Source: JAJEEA01 sp965243615
Lineage (GTDB): Bacteria; Acidobacteriota; Vicinamibacteria; Vicinamibacterales; UBA8438
NCBI GenBank assembly: GCA_965243615.1
Contig: CBDEVO010000003.1
Location: forward strand, 2,728,001 to 2,792,000
DNA length: 64,000 bases
Direction: 5' to 3'
The position numbers were made by a program, and so were the translations under genes. Position 1 is the stretch's first letter; each line of letters begins with the position of its first letter. The notes below the pieces were generated by a model. It did no database searches. It worked only from the letters and a program-made list of their open reading frames with translations, and was not told the origin of the DNA. This document shows, piece by piece, positions 32,586 through 41,068 of this stretch.

Positions 32586-33026
32586 GTGAACACGACGAGC
32601 CGCGCCGCCACGGCGCTGATGGTGTCGGGGACCCTGGTCGCAGCCTGGGCGGGTTCGGGCATGGCCGCCGCGCAGGGGCGGACGGTCTGGGACGGCGTCT
32701 ACACTGCCGAGCAGGCGCGGCGCGGCGCCGAGGCCTACGAGCGGGCGTGCGCCGAGTGCCACGGGGCGGACCTCGGTGGCGGGGACATGGCGCCGGGCCT
32801 CGCCGGGGTGGAGTTCGTCTACAACTGGCACGGGTTCTCGGCCCGCGACCTCTTCGAGCGCCTGAGGGTCTCGATGCCCCCGGACCGGCCCAACCGCGTG
32901 AGCCGGCAGGACAAGGCCGACATCCTCGCGTTCATGCTCGAGGCGAACGGCATGCCCGCCGGGAACACCGAGCTGGCGAGCCGGACCGGTCCCCTCGGCG
33001 CGATTCAGTTCCTCGCCGAGCCGTAG
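32586..33026 (+). CDS. Mono-haem c-type cytochrome, periplasmic
   Basis: A 146-residue exported cytochrome c: signal peptide ATALMVSGTLVAAWAGSGMA, then RGAEAYERACAECHGADLGG with the CxxCH haem site. Likely axial Met candidates are in GGDMAPGL and VSMPPDRP, and the closing helix is VSRQDKADILAFMLEANGMP, typical of class I cytochromes. GTG at 32586 is chosen because GAGAGGAAAG precedes it; a GTG at 32571 lies within that site. It follows the polyferredoxin gene in the same direction and is a plausible soluble electron carrier for it. Confidence 0.88.
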   Translation: MNTTSRAATALMVSGTLVAAWAGSGMAAAQGRTVWDGVYTAEQARRGAEAYERACAECHGADLGGGDMAPGLAGVEFVYNWHGFSARDLFERLRVSMPPDRPNRVSRQDKADILAFMLEANGMPAGNTELASRTGPLGAIQFLAEP

Positions 33027-33194
33027 CTCTTGCGGTAACCGGGGAGCCTTGCCCGCCGTGGACCCCGGGTGCGTTCACGTGCGCGTTCTGCGCCGCTTCG
33101 ATGGCCCGCACCTCGCCTGCGGGGTGGTCCTGCCCCCGCTGCAAACGACCGACTCCCATCGCGGGGCAGGCCGCACGAGCCGCAGTCCGAAACG
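33027..33194. other. Short intergenic region between converging genes
   Basis: About 170 bases after the cytochrome stop. One plus frame shows two CxxC pairs (CAFCAASM...CPRCK), but without a start or family match. I see no firm gene here. Confidence 0.4.
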
Positions 33195-34535
33195 TCAGTC
33201 GGCGGCCGCCTCGCGGGGCGGGGGCGACTGAATCGCCTTGGCCGCCGCCCACAGGGCGCCGATCATCAGCAGCAGGAGCACCATCCACCCCATCGCCCCG
33301 GTGAACATCGCCCGGCTGAACGCCTCCCAGGTGATGGGGAACTGCGTGAGCACCCCCCACCGGTCGGTCATCCAGTGCCAGCTCGTGTGCGCGACGAGCG
33401 TGGACAAGAGGATGGTGCCCACCTTCTCGGCCACCACGTAGCGGAACATCAGGTGGAGGGCCGGCACCAGCACCGCCAGGACGAGGAGCTGGCCGAGCTC
33501 GACCCCGACGTTGAACGACAGCAGCGACGTCAGGAGGTGTGAGCCCGCGAACTGCAGGGTCTCGCGCAGCGCGAACGAGAAGCCGAACCCGTGCACGAGC
33601 CCGAAGAGGAAGGTGATGGTCCATCGGCGCTGCACGTTGGCCCCGAGGATGTTCTCGATCGCCATGTACACGATGGACATCGCGATCAGGGTCTCGACCA
33701 TCGGCGGGAACCACAGCGCGTCGGGCGCGAGGTCGTAGGCCGAGGCGATGAGGGTCACGGAGTGGGCCACGGTGAACGCGGTCACGATGATGGCGAGGGG
33801 CTTGAACTTTCGGAACGGGATGACGAGGCAGGCGAGGAACAGCAGGTGGTCGGTGCCGTCGAGGATGTGCTCGAAGCCCATCGCCACGAACCGGAACGCG
33901 GCCTGGTGCCAACGGGGGTCGAGAGCCACGACGCCGGGGTCGCCGCGCAGCTCGAACGCCCGCTCGGCCCCGCCCGGGGGCAGGAACCGCAGGACGGTGA
34001 CGACGCGCAGGCCCATGCGCTCGAAGCTCGGGCGGATGGAGAAGTCGGATTGGTCCGACTGGATGTCGTAGTCGAAGAGGACGTCGAGCATCGCCTGCTG
34101 CCAGACGATCTGGGTGTCGGCGGGCAGCAGGGGTCCCTGGACGTCGGCGAGCGCGCCCTCCCAGGTCTCGAACGAGCGGTTCGACGGCAGCGAGATCTTG
34201 ATGGCGGTGATGGCCGGCTCGGGCAGGGGGGCGTCGTTCTCGAAGATGCGGACCTCCTGCCCCATCCACACCATCGCCGCGTCGGTGAACTCGTCGCGCT
34301 CGCGGGCCCGCTCGAAGTCGAGGTAGCCGGGACCGTAGGTCGGGAACGCCATGTCCGACAGCGCCTCGAGGGGCACTCGCACGAGGAGGCGCAGGCGCTC
34401 TCCCTCGGGCTTGACGAAGGCCTGCACCGTCACGTCGCCGGGGATGTCGTGGGCCGACTGGGTGGCGGGCAGGGTCAGGAGCAGGCCGATGATCGCGAGG
34501 CCCTTCACCAGGAGCCCTCGCGGCATCCGCCGCAT
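33195..34535 (-). CDS. HupE/UreJ-type membrane protein with large periplasmic domain
   Basis: A protein of about 446 residues: signal segment LAIIGLLLTLPATQSAHDIP, a periplasmic beta-rich domain of about 200 residues (VTVQAFVKPEGERLRLLVRV...FSIRPSFERMGLRVVTVLRF), then a HupE/UreJ-like domain of six or seven helices. That domain has the family's histidines: GFEHILDGTDHLLFLACLVI, TAFTVAHSVTLIASAYDL, FGLVHGFGFSFALRETLQ and VAHTSWHWM. Family members are thought to be metal (Ni/Co) or redox-related transporters; the His pattern fits metal binding. The ATG at 34535 starts the signal sequence; an ATG at 34670 would add a 45-residue charged leader. It converges on the cytochrome gene. Confidence 0.85.
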   Translation of the reverse strand: MRRMPRGLLVKGLAIIGLLLTLPATQSAHDIPGDVTVQAFVKPEGERLRLLVRVPLEALSDMAFPTYGPGYLDFERARERDEFTDAAMVWMGQEVRIFENDAPLPEPAITAIKISLPSNRSFETWEGALADVQGPLLPADTQIVWQQAMLDVLFDYDIQSDQSDFSIRPSFERMGLRVVTVLRFLPPGGAERAFELRGDPGVVALDPRWHQAAFRFVAMGFEHILDGTDHLLFLACLVIPFRKFKPLAIIVTAFTVAHSVTLIASAYDLAPDALWFPPMVETLIAMSIVYMAIENILGANVQRRWTITFLFGLVHGFGFSFALRETLQFAGSHLLTSLLSFNVGVELGQLLVLAVLVPALHLMFRYVVAEKVGTILLSTLVAHTSWHWMTDRWGVLTQFPITWEAFSRAMFTGAMGWMVLLLLMIGALWAAAKAIQSPPPREAAAD

Positions 34536-34870
34536 CGGTCCGGCGGCTCCGGCGCCGTCCGCGCGCGGCCTCGGGCGGCGTCCGGCGGACTGCCGCGAGG
34601 GGGTGTCGGAGCTGGAATCGCCCGGCTCGGGGCGTTCGCGGGCCGGCATCGAAAAGAGTGCGCAATTCATGAGGTTTACAAGTATACTGGCGGCGCCCGG
34701 CCGGCGGGTCATGGCGCCTGCGGTTCGTACGGGCGGCCGCGGCCGTCGTCAGGAACGGCGCGGCCGGGGTGCGGTTCTGTCGTACGCGTTGCGGGTCTGA
34801 CGGGCCCGAGCTACAGGGAAGTAGCCGGCGCGGGTCGGCGCAGGGCGCCGGTGTTCAAGGAGGAGTCTCG

Positions 34871-36148
34871 ATGAATCGGAAGCAGCATTTTCTATTCGCA
34901 GGCGCACTGGCGGCGGTGGCGCTGGTCGTGGTGGCCGCCACCGGCGCGCAGGAGCAGGGTGGCGGGAGCGCCGCGCTCTCGATGGACCCGAACGACGGCG
35001 TTCCGACGTTCGAGGTCGATCCGCTGTTTCCCAAGAACCTGCCGAACCACTGGCTGATGGGGCCGACCATCGGGGTCGACGTCGACGCGGACGACCACAT
35101 CTGGATCGTGCACCGGAACACGCCCGACCAGTTCGTGATGAACACCGAGATCGGCATGACCACCGACCCGCCGGTCGCCGAGTGCTGCCAGCCCGGCCCC
35201 CCCGTCCTCGAGTTCGACCAGGAGGGGAACCTCCTGCAGGCCTGGGGCGGCCCCGGCACGGAGACCGGTGACTACACCTGGCCGGTGTCGAACCACGGGA
35301 TTGCCATCGACGGCATGAACAACGTCTGGATCGGCGGCAACGGCGGCCCCGACTCGCACGTGGTGAAGTTCGACCACCAGGGCAACTTCCTCATGCAGGT
35401 CGGCATCGCCGGCGCCCGCATGACCGGTCCGGTCAGCGAGCTCACGGGTCGGGCCGCTCCGCAGCGCGACAGCCACGCCACCGACAGCTTCGGCCGGGTG
35501 GCCGAGATCGGCATCGACAACGAGGCGGGCGAGGCGTACTTCGCGGACGGCTACTTCAACCGCCGCATCGCCGTCGTCGACCAGGACACGGGCGAGGTCA
35601 AGCGCTTCTGGGGCGCCTACGGCAACGAGCCCGACGACGACCTCGACCTCGGCCGCTACGAGCCCGGCGGCGACCCCGCCTCGCAGTTCCGCGGCCCCGT
35701 GCACTGCGCCGTGATCGCCGACGACGGCCTGGTCTACGTCTGCGACCGGGCGGATGACCGCATCCAGATCTTCCAGAAGGACGGGACCTACGTCTCCGAG
35801 CACATCGTGGCCCCGCTCACCCGCTCGCAGGGCTCGACCTGGGACATCGCCTTCTCGCACGATCCCGAGCAGCGCTGGATCTACCTGGCCGACGGCCAGA
35901 ACATGAAGGTCTACATCATCCAGCGCGACACCATGGAGGTGATGACCGCGTTCGGCGACGGCGGGCGCCAGCCCGGCATGTTCTTCGCCGTGCACAGCAT
36001 CGCCACCGACTCGGACGGCAACATCTACACCACCGAGACCTACGAGGGGTCGCGGCTGCAGAAGTTCGTGTTCAAGGGCTATGGTCCCGTGCCGGAAGGC
36101 GCGGAGGGGATCAACAGCCAGGGCGTGCTCTGGCCGACCGGGAACTAG
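34871..36148 (+). CDS. Secreted NHL-type six-bladed beta-propeller
   Basis: A 425-residue exported protein: signal segment FLFAGALAAVALVVVAATGA, then NHL-like repeats such as PTIGVDVDADDHIWIVHRNT, SNHGIAIDGMNNVWIGGNGG, RVAEIGIDNEAGEAYFADGY and HSIATDSDGNIYTTETYEGS. A Cys pair in VAECCQPGPP may be a disulfide or metal site. Propellers of this peptidyl-hydroxyglycine-lyase-like shape are common in Acidobacteria, usually without known substrate. ATG at 34871 follows CAAGGAGGAG. A strong terminator at 36204-36238 closes the unit. Confidence 0.85.
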   Translation: MNRKQHFLFAGALAAVALVVVAATGAQEQGGGSAALSMDPNDGVPTFEVDPLFPKNLPNHWLMGPTIGVDVDADDHIWIVHRNTPDQFVMNTEIGMTTDPPVAECCQPGPPVLEFDQEGNLLQAWGGPGTETGDYTWPVSNHGIAIDGMNNVWIGGNGGPDSHVVKFDHQGNFLMQVGIAGARMTGPVSELTGRAAPQRDSHATDSFGRVAEIGIDNEAGEAYFADGYFNRRIAVVDQDTGEVKRFWGAYGNEPDDDLDLGRYEPGGDPASQFRGPVHCAVIADDGLVYVCDRADDRIQIFQKDGTYVSEHIVAPLTRSQGSTWDIAFSHDPEQRWIYLADGQNMKVYIIQRDTMEVMTAFGDGGRQPGMFFAVHSIATDSDGNIYTTETYEGSRLQKFVFKGYGPVPEGAEGINSQGVLWPTGN

Positions 36149-36203
36149 CCGTCGTGCGCCGTCTCAGGGCGGTGCGGGCGGTTTCGGTGAAGTCGTGATG
36201 GCG

Positions 36204-36238
36204 AGGCCGGCCCCGCGCTCGCGGCGGGGCCGGCCTTT
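36204..36238 (+). terminator. Rho-independent terminator
   Basis: AGGCCGGCCCCGC pairs perfectly with GCGGGGCCGGCCT (13 bp) across a 7-base loop and is followed by TT. It lies 55 bases after the stop of the beta-propeller gene and before the next ribosome site. Confidence 0.8.
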
Positions 36239-36288
36239 CCCGTTCAGAGGCGGCGTCGGCCGCCGTCCCGTCCGGGGAGGAGAAGACG

Positions 36289-36729
36289 ATGATGCGGTGG
36301 TCTGGTGCGAAGGGTGCTCTGGTATCCGGTCTCTTCGCGGCGCTCGCGGCCGGGGGCCTTGCCGCGGCGGCGCAGGAGCCGCTGACCGAGGAGACGTACG
36401 GCCCGGCGTTGAGCGAGATCCGCCTCATCCTGGGCGATGCCGAGCTGCACGTCGACGCACGCTACTGGCCCGAACTGGGCGAGGACCTCGAGAAGCTGTT
36501 CACGATGTTCCGGCAGATCGAGGCGTTCTGGACCGAGCGCGGGGACGACGATGCGGTCGCCAGGGCCCAGGCCTCGATCGAGAGGTTGAGGGACATCGGC
36601 GGCGCCGCGGGCGAGATGGACCAGGGGCGCGCGCGGTCGGGCGTCCGGGCTCTGCGCGCCACCTTGTCGTGCCACGATCCGAACCGGGACGAGACCGCGG
36701 ACGCCAACTGCAACGAGCCGGGGTCGTAG
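36289..36729 (+). CDS. Small exported helical protein
   Basis: A 146-residue protein with a signal peptide (GALVSGLFAALAAGGLAAAAQ). The mature part is helical: EETYGPALSEIRLILGDAEL, WPELGEDLEKLFTMFRQIEA and AVARAQASIERLRDIGGAAG, with a short Cys-containing end (RATLSCHDPNRDETADANCN). The four-helix pattern and the late Cys recall cytochrome c'/c556, but CxxCH is absent (LSCHDP has only one Cys), so haem binding is not supported. ATG at 36289 has GGGGAGGAGAAG upstream. The function is unknown. Confidence 0.65.
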   Translation: MMRWSGAKGALVSGLFAALAAGGLAAAAQEPLTEETYGPALSEIRLILGDAELHVDARYWPELGEDLEKLFTMFRQIEAFWTERGDDDAVARAQASIERLRDIGGAAGEMDQGRARSGVRALRATLSCHDPNRDETADANCNEPGS

Positions 36730-36968
36730 GCGCTCGCGTTCGGCGCAGGGCCTGACACGATGGCCGGGGCGCGGTCGGTCCCGGGGACGCGCCGCGGCCG
36801 GCGTGACTCCCGACGCGGCCGCCGAGCCGGGCACGGGCTCGTCGAGGCTCACCTCGGCCCCGCTCGGGGGGCGCGCGATCGCGAGCCGTCGCATCGGGTC
36901 ACACGGTGCGGCGTGCGGGCGCCTTGCGCGCAACGAGAGTGCCCGGGTTCCCCCGAGGAAAGGAGTCG

Positions 36969-37589
36969 ATGATGCGACGACCGTTCTTGCGTACGGTGTT
37001 GGCGGCAGCGGCGTTCGGTATCGTGCTGGGTGCGGCGGCGTTCTCCGAGGCCCAGGGCGCGAAGCGGGGACAGGTCACCGACGAGTGGGACAACCCGCTC
37101 CAGGGCGTCAACGTGATCGCCGATCCCGCCGGCGCCGACGGGACGCAGCAGACCACGACGACCGACGACGGCGGCAACTTCTCGTTCATCGGGCTGGGGT
37201 CGGGAGACTGGCAGTTCACGGTGCTCCTCAACGGCTACCAGGGCCTGGCGCAGGTCGCCAACGTCCGCCGGCTCGGGCAGACCCGCCCGCTGCGCTTCGA
37301 GATGCCGGCCACCCCGCCGGGGGGCCGTTTCCGCGAGCGCACCGAGTTCCGGGCCGAGGGCGGCACCCCGAGGTTCCGCTTCGAGGACGACGAGCGGTTC
37401 GAGTTCGAGGACGAGGACGGCGAGGGCGAGGGCACCTACGGCATCGTCGGCCTCAGCGCGGTCCTCACCGTGCGCGAGTACGACGGACCGGACGACAAGT
37501 TCAACCTGCAGACGCCGGTGGTGGTCGAGTTCCCCAGCAACCAGTTCATGTCGGCGACCTACAACGGTGTGGAGCTTTCGAAGCGCTAG
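36969..37589 (+). CDS. Secreted carboxypeptidase-regulatory-like domain protein
   Basis: A 206-residue exported protein: signal peptide VLAAAAFGIVLGAAAFSEAQ, then one CarboxypepD_reg (Ig-like) domain (GQVTDEWDNPLQGVNVIADP, DDGGNFSFIGLGSGDWQFTV). A very acidic Phe/Arg/Glu/Asp region (RFRFEDDERFEFEDEDGEGE) and a short beta end follow. Such domains are transthyretin-like and often mediate surface or protein contacts. ATG at 36969 follows AAAGGAGT. The next gene begins within its last codons on a different frame, so the two may be coupled. Confidence 0.75.
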   Translation: MMRRPFLRTVLAAAAFGIVLGAAAFSEAQGAKRGQVTDEWDNPLQGVNVIADPAGADGTQQTTTTDDGGNFSFIGLGSGDWQFTVLLNGYQGLAQVANVRRLGQTRPLRFEMPATPPGGRFRERTEFRAEGGTPRFRFEDDERFEFEDEDGEGEGTYGIVGLSAVLTVREYDGPDDKFNLQTPVVVEFPSNQFMSATYNGVELSKR

Positions 37590-39711
37590 GCGTCTGCGCC
37601 GCGGAACGGCGCGGACTCCTGGAGGCTTGGTTGGGCGCCAGGCGGAGCCTTCGGGCGACGATGGGCGGGCCAGCGGCGTCGGGGGAAGCGTCGGGGTCGG
37701 TACGGCCCCGCTCGCGGCACGCCGCCGCGTTGCCTGGCTGGCCCTGGCGGCGTGGGGGGCGGCGGCCTCGTTCGCGACCGCCGAGGTCCTCCGGCTGGAC
37801 ATCACCTCGCGGGAGCCGTTCGGGGCGGGCGTCGAATCGAAGGTCGGCGCCTACGAGCGGCTTCGAGGGCGCGTGGTCTACGGCCTCGATCCGGACGCCG
37901 CCGCCAACCGGGGCATCGTCGATCTCGACCTCGCGCTGACCGACGAGCGGGGCCGGGTTCAGTTCTACGGCGACGTCGAGATCATCGCGCCGGTCGACCG
38001 CGCCCTCGCCCGCCCGACCGTGCTCTACGTCGTGAACAACCGAGGGCGGCGGACGTGGGGCGGCGAGCCGTTCTTCCTCGAGCGCGGCTACGTCACCGTC
38101 TCGAGCGGCTGGATCGCCCAGGTGCCGGTGACGCGTGACCTGCTTCGGCTCGAAGCGCCCGTGGCCTTCGACCCGGACGACCTGATACCGGTCGTGGGGA
38201 CGGTTCGGGCCGAGCTTTCGACCGATGCCGCGGCCGACCGCCTGCCCGTCGGCGACCGGAACCAGCTCGCCTTCGAGCCCCTCGTCAGCGCTCTGCCCGC
38301 CGCGACCCTGACCCGCCGGCTGCGAGAGCGGGACCCCCGCGAGCCCGTGCCGCGCGACGGGTGGCGGCTCGGGGCCCGCTACGACGGCGTGGACGAGGGC
38401 AGCGGCCTCGTCGAGCTGGAGATGACCCTCGCCGGCGGCTTCGAGCCCGGGGTCATCTACGAGTTGATCTACGAGGCGCGGGGCTCGGTGGTGCAGGGCG
38501 CCGGCTTCGCGGCCATCCGGGACCTCGTCTCGTTCCTCAAGCACGACCGGTCGGACATGAACCCTCTCCGGCGGCCCGACGGGGCGCGGGTGGCCGAGCG
38601 CGTGATCGGCCAGGGGCGGTCGCAGAGCGGCCGGGCCCTGCGGACGTTCCTCTACGAGGGATTCAACGCGGACGAACGGGGGCGGCAGGTGTTCGACGGC
38701 ATCATGCCGACGGTGGCCGGCGCCGGCCGCGGGTTCTTCAACCACCGCTTCGCGTCGCCGACCCGCACCGCGACCCAGCACCTCGGCCACCTCTATCCGG
38801 TCGACCTCTTCCCGTTCACCTACGGCGAGGAGACCGACCCCTTCACCGGGCGCACCGACGGGCTGCTGCGCCGCGCGCGGGCGAGCGGGACGGTGCCGCA
38901 GGTCATGCACCTCGACACGTCCTCGGAGTACTGGCACCGCGGCGGCTCGCTGGTGGTCACCGACCCCCTCGGCGAGCGCGACGCGGTGCTGCCGCCCGAG
39001 GTGCGGGTCTACGTGGTCGGCGGCGCCCAGCACCGTCCGGCCCGCGCCCCGTCCGACCGTGGTCAGTTGCCCGTGAACCCCAACGACTACGCGCCGATCC
39101 GGGAGGCGTTGTTTCTGGCCCTCGACCGGTGGGTGAGCGACGGGGTCGAGCCCCCGCCGAGCGTGCATCCCCGCATCGCGGACGGGACGCTGGTGGGATG
39201 GCCGGCGGCGGCCTCGGGATGGCAGCCCCTGCCGGGGGTTTCGTATCCTGCCGTCATCCAGCAGCCTGAGCGGGTCGACTACGGGGAGGCGTTCGAGAGT
39301 CTGCGCCGCATCGGCTTTCATCCGCCCCGCCGGACCGGGGAGCGCTACGGGGTGCGGGTGCCCGCCCTCGATGCCGACAACAACGAGCGGGGGGTGCTGC
39401 GGCTCCCTCGGGTCGCGGCGCCGGTGTCCACCTACACCGGGTGGAACCTGCGCAACCCGGCCATCGGGGCGCCCGGCGAGTTGCTCGATCTGCAGGGTGG
39501 GCGGATTCCGTTCCCCCTCACGGCGCAGGAACGGGAGCGGACCGGCGATCCGCGTCGCGCGGTGACGGAGCGCTATGCGGACTTCGCCGACTACCGGGGC
39601 CGCTACGTGGCCGCGGCCGAGCCGTTGATCGCCGAAGGTTACGTGTTGCCGTCGCATCGCGGCGAGCTGGAGGCAATCGCCGAGGAGCACCGGGCGCTGT
39701 TCGCACCGTGA
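37567..39711 (+). CDS. Alpha/beta hydrolase-domain exported protein (Abhydrolase_10 type)
   Basis: A protein of up to 714 residues of the PF20091 alpha/beta-hydrolase-domain family. Visible features are an export helix (VAWLALAAWGAAASFATAEV), the strand LARPTVLYVVNNRGRRTWGG and the nucleophile region RVIGQGRSQSGRALRTFLYE (GxSxSG). Then follow DGIMPTVAGAGRGFFNHRFA and the C-terminal VVGGAQHRPARAP segment with the likely His. The start is uncertain: the frame is open from a GTG at 37567, overlapping the previous gene by 23 bases; a TTG near 37626 after CTGGAGG is possible. Family members are secreted esterase-like enzymes. It opens a row of five same-strand exported-protein genes. Confidence 0.78.
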   Translation: MWSFRSARRLRRGTARTPGGLVGRQAEPSGDDGRASGVGGSVGVGTAPLAARRRVAWLALAAWGAAASFATAEVLRLDITSREPFGAGVESKVGAYERLRGRVVYGLDPDAAANRGIVDLDLALTDERGRVQFYGDVEIIAPVDRALARPTVLYVVNNRGRRTWGGEPFFLERGYVTVSSGWIAQVPVTRDLLRLEAPVAFDPDDLIPVVGTVRAELSTDAAADRLPVGDRNQLAFEPLVSALPAATLTRRLRERDPREPVPRDGWRLGARYDGVDEGSGLVELEMTLAGGFEPGVIYELIYEARGSVVQGAGFAAIRDLVSFLKHDRSDMNPLRRPDGARVAERVIGQGRSQSGRALRTFLYEGFNADERGRQVFDGIMPTVAGAGRGFFNHRFASPTRTATQHLGHLYPVDLFPFTYGEETDPFTGRTDGLLRRARASGTVPQVMHLDTSSEYWHRGGSLVVTDPLGERDAVLPPEVRVYVVGGAQHRPARAPSDRGQLPVNPNDYAPIREALFLALDRWVSDGVEPPPSVHPRIADGTLVGWPAAASGWQPLPGVSYPAVIQQPERVDYGEAFESLRRIGFHPPRRTGERYGVRVPALDADNNERGVLRLPRVAAPVSTYTGWNLRNPAIGAPGELLDLQGGRIPFPLTAQERERTGDPRRAVTERYADFADYRGRYVAAAEPLIAEGYVLPSHRGELEAIAEEHRALFAP

Positions 39712-39746
39712 GCCCGGCCCCCCGGCCCATCGGGAGAGTGAGTGCA

Positions 39747-41054
39747 ATGTCGGGACGAGTGACGCGCGTGGCGCTGTGGTCGTTTCTCCTCCTGCTGCTG
39801 ACGGCGGGGCATCCCGCGGTCGCCCAGGACCTGCCGAGCGCGCCGCCCGAGCGGCTCGGGCTGGATCCGGACCGCCTGGAGCGTATCGTGACGCTCGTGG
39901 AGCAGGCGGTGGAGCGGCAGGAGATCGCCGGCGCCGTCACCCTGGTCGCGCGCCTCGGCCGCGTGGGACACCTCGAGGCGGTCGGCTGGCGCGACGTCGA
40001 TACCCGCGCCCCCATGGAAACCGGCACCCTGTTCCGCATCGCCTCGATGACCAAGGCGGTCACGAGCGTGGCGGCGATGCAGCTCTACGAGTCGGGCGCG
40101 CTCATGCTGGACGACCCCGTCTCCAGTCATCTGCCCGCGTTCGCGTCGGTCCGCGTGCTCGAGCCCGGAAGCGGGTCCGAGCCCCGGCTCGCGCCGCTCG
40201 ACCGGCCCATCACGATCCGGCATCTCCTGACCCACACCTCCGGCCTGAGCTATCGTTTTCTCGCCCCGCCGCGGCTCGCGCCACGCTACATCGAGGCCGA
40301 CATCACCGACGGGCTGGCGCAGGCCACCGGCACGGTGGGGGAGATGGTGGACCGGCTGGCCGCCCTGCCCCTGCTGCATCAGCCCGGGGAACGGTTCACC
40401 TACAGCCTCGGGGTCGACGTGCTCGGGCGGGTCGTCGAGGTCGTCAGCGGCCGGTCGCTCGCCGACTACATGCGGGACGAGATCTTCGAGCCGCTGGGCA
40501 TGGTCGACACCGGCTTCTTCCGCGACCCCGCGGACGCCGACCGCTACGCGTCGGTCTACGCCCCTGGGGCGGACGGCCTCGTCGAGGTGCCGTCCGAGCC
40601 GGTGTCGAGCCCCGACGGCCGCACCGTCTACTCGGCCGGCTACCCGTACGACGGCCCCCGCACCTACCACTCGGGCGGCGCCGGGCTCACCTCGACCATC
40701 TCGGACTACGCGCGGTTCCTCCTCGCCCTCCTCAACGGCGGCGAGCTCGACGGGGCCCGCATCCTGGGGCGCCGCACCGTGCGGCTCATGACCCGCGACC
40801 ACCTCGCGGGGCTAGGGGTGCCCGACACCGGCCAGCGCTTCGGGCTCGGGTTCGCCATCTCGGGCGACCCCGGCGTCACCGGCGGCCCGCGGTCGGAGGG
40901 GGCGTTCGGCTGGCTGGGCTTCTTCAACACCGTCTACTGGGTCGATCCGGAAGAGCAGCTCGTGGCGATCATCATGACCCAGCTCTATCCCAACAACCGG
41001 TCGCGGCTGACGGACCGCTTCGAGGTCGCGGTCTACAGCGCCATCGTCAACTGA
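39747..41054 (+). CDS. Serine hydrolase of the beta-lactamase/class C family, secreted
   Basis: A 435-residue exported enzyme: signal peptide VALWSFLLLLLTAGHPAVAQ, SxxK motif in LFRIASMTKAVTSVAAMQLY (Ser near residue 100), the Tyr motif in RFTYSLGVDVLGRVVEVVSG, and a KTG-like HSGGAGLTSTISDYARFLLA. Class C-like esterases and D-peptidases share this pattern. The YSL variant of the usual YxN box makes true beta-lactamase activity unlikely. ATG at 39747 follows GGGAGAGTG. It lies 35 bases after the hydrolase gene and 14 bases before the PQQ-propeller gene, suggesting one operon. Confidence 0.88.
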   Translation: MSGRVTRVALWSFLLLLLTAGHPAVAQDLPSAPPERLGLDPDRLERIVTLVEQAVERQEIAGAVTLVARLGRVGHLEAVGWRDVDTRAPMETGTLFRIASMTKAVTSVAAMQLYESGALMLDDPVSSHLPAFASVRVLEPGSGSEPRLAPLDRPITIRHLLTHTSGLSYRFLAPPRLAPRYIEADITDGLAQATGTVGEMVDRLAALPLLHQPGERFTYSLGVDVLGRVVEVVSGRSLADYMRDEIFEPLGMVDTGFFRDPADADRYASVYAPGADGLVEVPSEPVSSPDGRTVYSAGYPYDGPRTYHSGGAGLTSTISDYARFLLALLNGGELDGARILGRRTVRLMTRDHLAGLGVPDTGQRFGLGFAISGDPGVTGGPRSEGAFGWLGFFNTVYWVDPEEQLVAIIMTQLYPNNRSRLTDRFEVAVYSAIVN

Positions 41055-41068
41055 AGGAGCGGAGCACC

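Noticed and set aside
33071..33190. A possible zinc ribbon (CAFC...CPRC) on the plus strand
   Set aside because: The two CxxC pairs are about 15 residues apart, but there is no start codon, ribosome site or family match, and the region is a short gap between converging genes.
36289..36729. Cytochrome c' assignment for the small helical protein
   Set aside because: The haem motif CxxCH is absent; only a single Cys before His is present.
39747..41054. True beta-lactamase resistance gene
   Set aside because: The SxxK box is present, but the YxN motif is replaced by YSL, and the context is a row of secreted esterase-like enzymes; family membership alone does not imply drug resistance.
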